A stretch of 64,000 nucleotides of DNA from assembly GCF_024323335.1 (NCBI RefSeq), contig NC_066579.1:251713575-251777574 (forward strand), in the 5' to 3' direction. How positions within the stretch are numbered: position 1 is the stretch's first letter; every line of letters begins with the position of its first letter. This document shows, piece after piece, positions 59,149 to 64,000 of this stretch. The position numbers and the translations under genes were made by a program. The stretch is from Lathyrus oleraceus (lineage: Eukaryota > Streptophyta > Magnoliopsida > Fabales > Fabaceae). The notes under the pieces were generated by a model that worked only from the letters and a program-made list of their open reading frames with translations, was not told where the DNA came from and searched no databases.

Positions 59149-60280
59149 CCTCCTACTAATCATGCTTCTAATCAAGTTTAGCCAAATGGTAATTGGAATT
59201 AGCAAAAAGAGGTGTATGTACCAAAATGTGATTTTCACCTTATGCATGAAAAATGCATGTGAATAGTGCACGAATTTCCACTTAATTTCACTTAAAAATC
59301 TGTTTTGGAGCTATTGGCAACGATAGAATGTTCAAATAGTGCACCAATTTTAAACTTTAATTTTTCCCTCCAAAAATCAAGTGAAATGCAAATGATTATG
59401 TGATTACAATTGGTGTAATGCAATGTATATTTTGGAAACTAGAGGTTAAAAGGAGAATTTAGCAAAAAGAACCACTTGAATTGGAGATTTGATTGAGAAG
59501 TTATGACCATTTGAAGTCTTCAAGTACACTTCGCCATGTTTTGATCATATCTCCTTAACTACACATGAGAAATTGATGATCTTGGACTTTTTGGAAATGG
59601 GAGAGAAATATCTATAACTTTCATGTTCAACAAAATTTCATTTGAAGCTTTCTTGATGATGTAATTTGAAGTTGAAGTTAGGTTAAAACCTTTCCATTTT
59701 TGGCAAATTTGAATTATAGGTCACTGTCTATTTTTGGAAAGTTTTGACCTGACTTTATTTTCTTCAATGTTGATGTTTGAAATGTCAAATGAGACTTGTT
59801 TGAACATGAATGAAGTATTTCTAATCACTTCTCACCTCCAAATCCACAGTTGACTTGGCAGTTGACTTTCTAGGTCTCAAGTTGACCTGACAATGTTCTG
59901 ATGAAATTCAAGCCTCTACCACTTGGGATTTTGATTCAAAATGATCACATAGCTCATATGAACTCTTGATAATGATTGTGGTGTCCAAATTCTCAAGAAT
60001 GGCCACCATCTGTTGCTCAATGACTGCCTTTGATTGTTTTGACTGTTGATTGCTTCATCTGCAAGACAAGGGTTAAATGACATATTTTTGTACTTTTGGT
60101 TAGTGATAAAAGGAAAAGCAATGATATACAAATGCAAAACATGCTTCGTGATCAAGAATCACTCTCAAACAGATAACCCACTCATGGGGAAGCAAGCAAG
60201 GTGCACAATGATCCTTGAGGCAATGTGATGATATGATATGATGCCATGAGGGATCTTAGGGACAAAATTGGGGTCTTACA

Positions 60281-60296
60281 GATGCCCCTATTTAAG
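60281..60296 (-). other. Polypurine tract of element H
   Basis: Minus strand TTAAATAGGGGCATC next to the LTR, identical to that of A. Confidence 0.75.
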
Positions 60297-63200
60297 GTCA
60301 TTCTAGCCGGAGAAGTAAAGTTTAGAAATCTTCATCTCGACGCGGTAGAATGGGCTTAAATAACAGTAATGAGACAATTTTTGGTCCCTAAGAGACCTCA
60401 TGATGCAAATGTATGCATGCAAAAGACAAACAAAACTCTGTGGGGAATATGGGTCCACAAAAAAGGAAAGACGATCCATCGGAGTAATACACTCACCAGG
60501 AACAGAGACTCTAATCGGACTCTCATGGGGATAAGAAAAAGAAAAAGAATGCGTGAGCAGGACACGACTCTGAATTAGGATAAAACTGACGCGGCGTGAA
60601 CAAGACACGACTGGACTAGAGACCTCACCGGGGAGTGAATGACTCAAACTGGGAAAAGAAGAATTCCAACGGAAGACACATCCATTGGAAAGGACTCAAG
60701 CTGACTCAAACTATCCACAAAGGATACTTCGGATAAAAATCCGGACTCGGACTGGGGAAAGATTCACACAGAATCTCCCTGCCGGGGAAAAAATTGCATA
60801 TATTGGGGAAAACGCCAATACAACAACAGGGTAAAGATCACCACAGGAAACTCCACTGGAGAAGGTCTAACAAAGAGACTCTCCTGGGGAAGCAACAAAG
60901 AATGAGGTGTTACTGGTATAAGGGTAACAAGCTCAGGAAGAATGAATATCTAAGACCGGTATAAGGGTGAGAGATATCAATCAACCAAACATCTGAGAAA
61001 GACCTGAAAAAGGTGCATCAACTCAGGAAAATATGACTCCACAGGGGACCAAGGTCATAATAGGGAGCAGAAAGGAAGGAACACCAGGGATACCGGTTAC
61101 TGGGTATATAATAGGTGACCGACCAAAGCGCGAATTGGTATATATGCCAAGACACTCATCATCCGAAAGGAGGGCTTGAAAAAGCAAATCGACTTACAGG
61201 ATGGACATTCGAATCCGCAACGGGAAGACAAATCTTACTCAGCTGGGAAAACAAACCCAAAGAGCGCAAGAGATATAATATCCCTTACCGTCAGAACGTG
61301 GATAGTATACTCGCATGAGATATATTATCTATTACCGTCAGAACGTAGATAATACACTCGCAAGGGAAGAGACACCAGAGATACCGGTTACAGGGTATAT
61401 AATAGGTGACTAACCAAAAAGAGAGACGATCGATACCACAACAACAGGGTAAACGAAAGACAACTCACAAGGGATAAATTGCAAGCATCCGACAATTATC
61501 CAAGAGAACAACAAATATTCGATTCCACAAAGGAATAACGAATCTTACTCGACTGGGGAAACACAACAGGCTTCGACTGAAGAGTGCATGAGATATATTA
61601 TCCATTACCGTCAGAACGTGGATAACATACTCGCATGGAAGATTATCCACAACCGGTTACTGGGTTAATAAAGGATAAATCGACCGAAAAGAAAGGCATC
61701 GGGATACAAAACTAGGTATATAAAGATGACCGATCAAATGGAGCAACAATCATTACCAAGCAAAAAGGTAAATGAAAGAGGACTCACTGGGGATGAATTG
61801 CATAAACAGCAATTATCCACAAGGGTTTGCTGGAGATACAATTGCTAGCAACCGGCAATTACCTAGAAGCAAGGAGGGAATATCAACATCAATATTGAAT
61901 GAATATAACCACAAAGAATAACCATCATCATTTAGGATGAACAACAAGGTTAACTCTGCAAAGGGGAGAAATTAGGGTTTACAACTACCGAATACGGGGT
62001 AGAAAACCAAAGACTCTGGCTGGGGAAGCGAGAGGTTAACTACTACCGAATACTGGGTAGAAAACCAAAGACTCAGCTGGGGATAGGGTGAACGATTTCC
62101 GAATACTGAGCAATTATTCAACTTATTCCACAGGGAGACACAGACTCCGTTGGGGATAAAACCATAACAGCACAAAATCCACCACCAACCAGAACGAACC
62201 ACAAAGGTTACCTCTGCTAGGGGAAAAGAGATAGGACTTACAACTACCGAAAACGGGGTAGTAGCCAACAACTCTGATGAGGATAAAAAGTAGGGTTTAC
62301 ATCTACCGAATACTGGGTAGAAAACCAACAACATCCGCGTGGGAAATGAGGGAAATCACAAATCCGCATGGGAACAAAAATAGGGTTTATAACAAACCAC
62401 CAACTGCTGAAGAGCAGAAAAATAGGATTTACGACTACCGACTACTGGGTAGAAAACCAACGACTCTTGATGAGGAATAAAAGGTATATCACCACAAATC
62501 CCACCAAGAAGAGGGAACATAGGACTTACAACTACCGGTATAAGGGTAGAGGCCCAAAAGATTCCGCTGAGGATAAAAGAATTATTGCCGGTTACTAGGC
62601 AATTCATTCATTTATTCCACAGGGAAGCACAAGAAACAGTTGACAAATTAGCCAATTCGGGATCAAACCGAAAAGACAGACTGAATCAAGACTCATCCTA
62701 ATGAGGATATAACTCAATAGGAAAATCCATCCCAATATATGTGTTGGGGGGAAACGGAAGAAACCGTCGTCCACGAGGATATATCTCAGTGGGGAACTGC
62801 AGAAGGAAAGACAGACGCTTTCTGCTTATGGGCTGACTCTATATGGAGAGATTAAACACCCGACATCTGCTTGGGGGAGATCTATTGGATAGATCTATAT
62901 TACCATTAGCAGGAGACAACAAATAAGGGATATATGGCAAAAAAATGCAATATAAATATCTGAATGTTTATGAGTATGCATGAATATGCGTGGTTTATGT
63001 TTGATGAATGCTGACAAAACAGACATATCTAACACAAGCAGGCCCAGAAATCAAACGCCCGGTACTACACTTCCAGAGGAACAAATCCAAGAACCAACTA
63101 GAGAGCCAATCTGCTGGAGATCTACATGCTGAAAAGCAAAGATCTGCGGGAAGGCAAAAGATCAGAGATATCAAAGGAATCACAAAATCTCTGAGTGATG

Positions 63201-64000
63201 GATCAACAAACAACCCAACTGGGGAACAGAAAGTCACAACAGGCATAAACAGCCACAAAGACAAATCTGTTGGGAAAAAGGAGAAATCCCGAGATATCTG
63301 CAGGGGGTCCTCAGTATCAACTGGGAACAAGAGTTCACTACACAAGCGAGAACTGTCACGAAAGCAACTCCAAATAACTCCGCTGGGGAACAACCCACAA
63401 AGGGAGAACAGATCATCCATGTAGAATCTAACTGCACAAGCAACTCTACTGGGGATAAACCCACTGAGGGAAAATAGATCACAAAAGTAGATTCTGCAAC
63501 AAGCCACTCTACTAGGGATCAAAAGCATCAGGGAATCAAATAAATCTATGGATGATAGATCACTAATCGACCCAACTGGGGAAACAGAGATTTTCAACAG
63601 GCAGAACTGCCACAAAAACAACTTTGTTGAGAATACCAACTCTTGGCGGGGATCCTGACTCTGTTGGGGATACCAACTCCATTGAGGATTCTGCAGGGGA
63701 AGCACAAAACTTCTGCATGAAACTTCTTAGATATAATCCACCATACCACAAATCTACTGGCGGCTTTACTGGGGAATCCACTGGGGATTCTACCGGGGAT
63801 GAGGAGGAGAGCTGGGGATCAACCACCAAATGCTGAACCTTCCAAGAGAAACCCAACAACTGCTGAGGAGGAACATAAACACTGCTCTGCTGAAGGGATG
63901 AGAGGTGAAAACCTCAACAAGCCCCTGACGGGGAGATATAGCATAAATGCAGTATATCACATCAACAACTCTGCTAGCGAATGTGCTGAGGAAAGTGGTA
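60297..64000 (-). other. 3' untranslated region of element H
   Basis: Collinear with 7154-10900 of element A, with the same hairpin families (for example CTACC-GAATACTG-GGTAG near 62050 and 62310; TTACCGTCAGAACG cores near 61283, 61335 and 61605) and PBS-like motifs (AACTCCGCTGGGGAACA near 63375). No gene; a 236-codon minus-strand frame at 62995-63705 has no domain and corresponds to repeat sequence that is not open in A. Confidence 0.85.

Larger units (their letters stand above)
55202..60280 (-). repeat. 3' LTR of element H (5.1 kb)
   Basis: Aligns with the LTRs of A along most of its length, from AGCGGTGTATTCGTCA at the left to GGGGTCTTACA at the right. The left terminus reads TATAGC instead of TGTAGC, so the terminal CA of the element strand is mutated. 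About 270 bp shorter than A's LTR, with indels around 57400-57800. It contains six tandem units (56224-56515) and a TATA box (59141-59148). Confidence 0.92.
55202..64000 (-). mobile_element. Element H: Ogre-like element related to A, 3' end only
   Basis: Minus strand 3' LTR (55202-60280), polypurine tract and 3.7 kb of 3' UTR running off the right edge. Closely related to A in LTR and 3' UTR but diverged, with a shorter LTR. It is inserted in gag of element G. Coding regions and 5' LTR lie outside the window. Confidence 0.9.

Noticed and set aside
62995..63705. 236-codon minus-strand frame in element H
   Set aside because: The homologous part of A is not open, and the sequence is 3' UTR repeat.

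Overview
The window is plant DNA made almost entirely of LTR retrotransposons inserted into one another. The dominant elements are giant Ty3/gypsy elements of the Tat/Ogre type. They have LTRs of 2.3-5.4 kb, a primer-binding site matching the 3' end of plant tRNA-Arg, an extra ORF1 upstream of gag-pro, a second RNase H domain in pol, and a very long 3' untranslated region. Ogre elements of this size are best known from legumes of the pea/vetch group (Pisum, Vicia, Lathyrus), so a large-genome legume is the likely source (inference). I see no intact host gene, no rRNA or tRNA gene, and no CRISPR array.

Layout, left to right. Element A (1775-26930, minus strand) is a full-length 25.2 kb Ogre-like element flanked by the 5-bp duplication CTATC. 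In its own direction it reads: 5' LTR, tRNA-Arg PBS, leader, ORF1, gag-pro, a predicted 267-nt intron, RT-RNase H-second RNase H-integrase, a 4.7 kb 3' UTR, polypurine tract, 3' LTR. It sits inside the leader of a relative, element B (1-1769 plus 26936-32054, minus strand). B supplies an open ORF1 running off the left edge and a 4.9 kb 5' LTR. B abuts a 0.7 kb piece of a third Ogre 3' UTR (element D, 32055-32768), which is cut by a Ty1/copia element of SIRE/Maximus type (32769-35307, plus strand: LTR, tRNA-Met PBS, broken gag). That element is cut by an Ogre-like element E (35308-44405, plus strand: 4.85 kb LTR, PBS, ORF1 and gag with nonsense mutations). E's gag is cut by element F (44406-46149), which starts like an LTR and carries fragments of two host genes, RACK1 and a 3-hydroxyisobutyrate dehydrogenase-like reductase. 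F is cut by element G (46150-55201, minus strand: 2.3 kb 3' LTR, 3' UTR, pol lacking the RT core and the integrase, broken gag-pro). G's gag is cut by element H (55202-64000, minus strand: 5.1 kb 3' LTR and 3.7 kb of 3' UTR, leaving the window on the right).

Element A was once a complete replication unit: ORF1 (unknown role), gag (particle), protease, RT/RNase H (cDNA synthesis from the tRNA-Arg primer) and integrase. It now has a substituted protease active-site motif, a gag frameshift near its start and two in-frame TAG codons in pol. All other copies are also broken or leave the window. Most premature stops could each come from one C-to-T (or G-to-A) change.

The most unusual signal is outside the coding regions. 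The 3' UTRs of A, D, H and G, and the LTR of G, contain families of short hairpins whose loop is nearly constant while the two stem arms change together, keeping the pairing. At least four independent families show this. The Ogre 3' UTRs also carry many copies of a motif complementary to the element's own primer-binding site.
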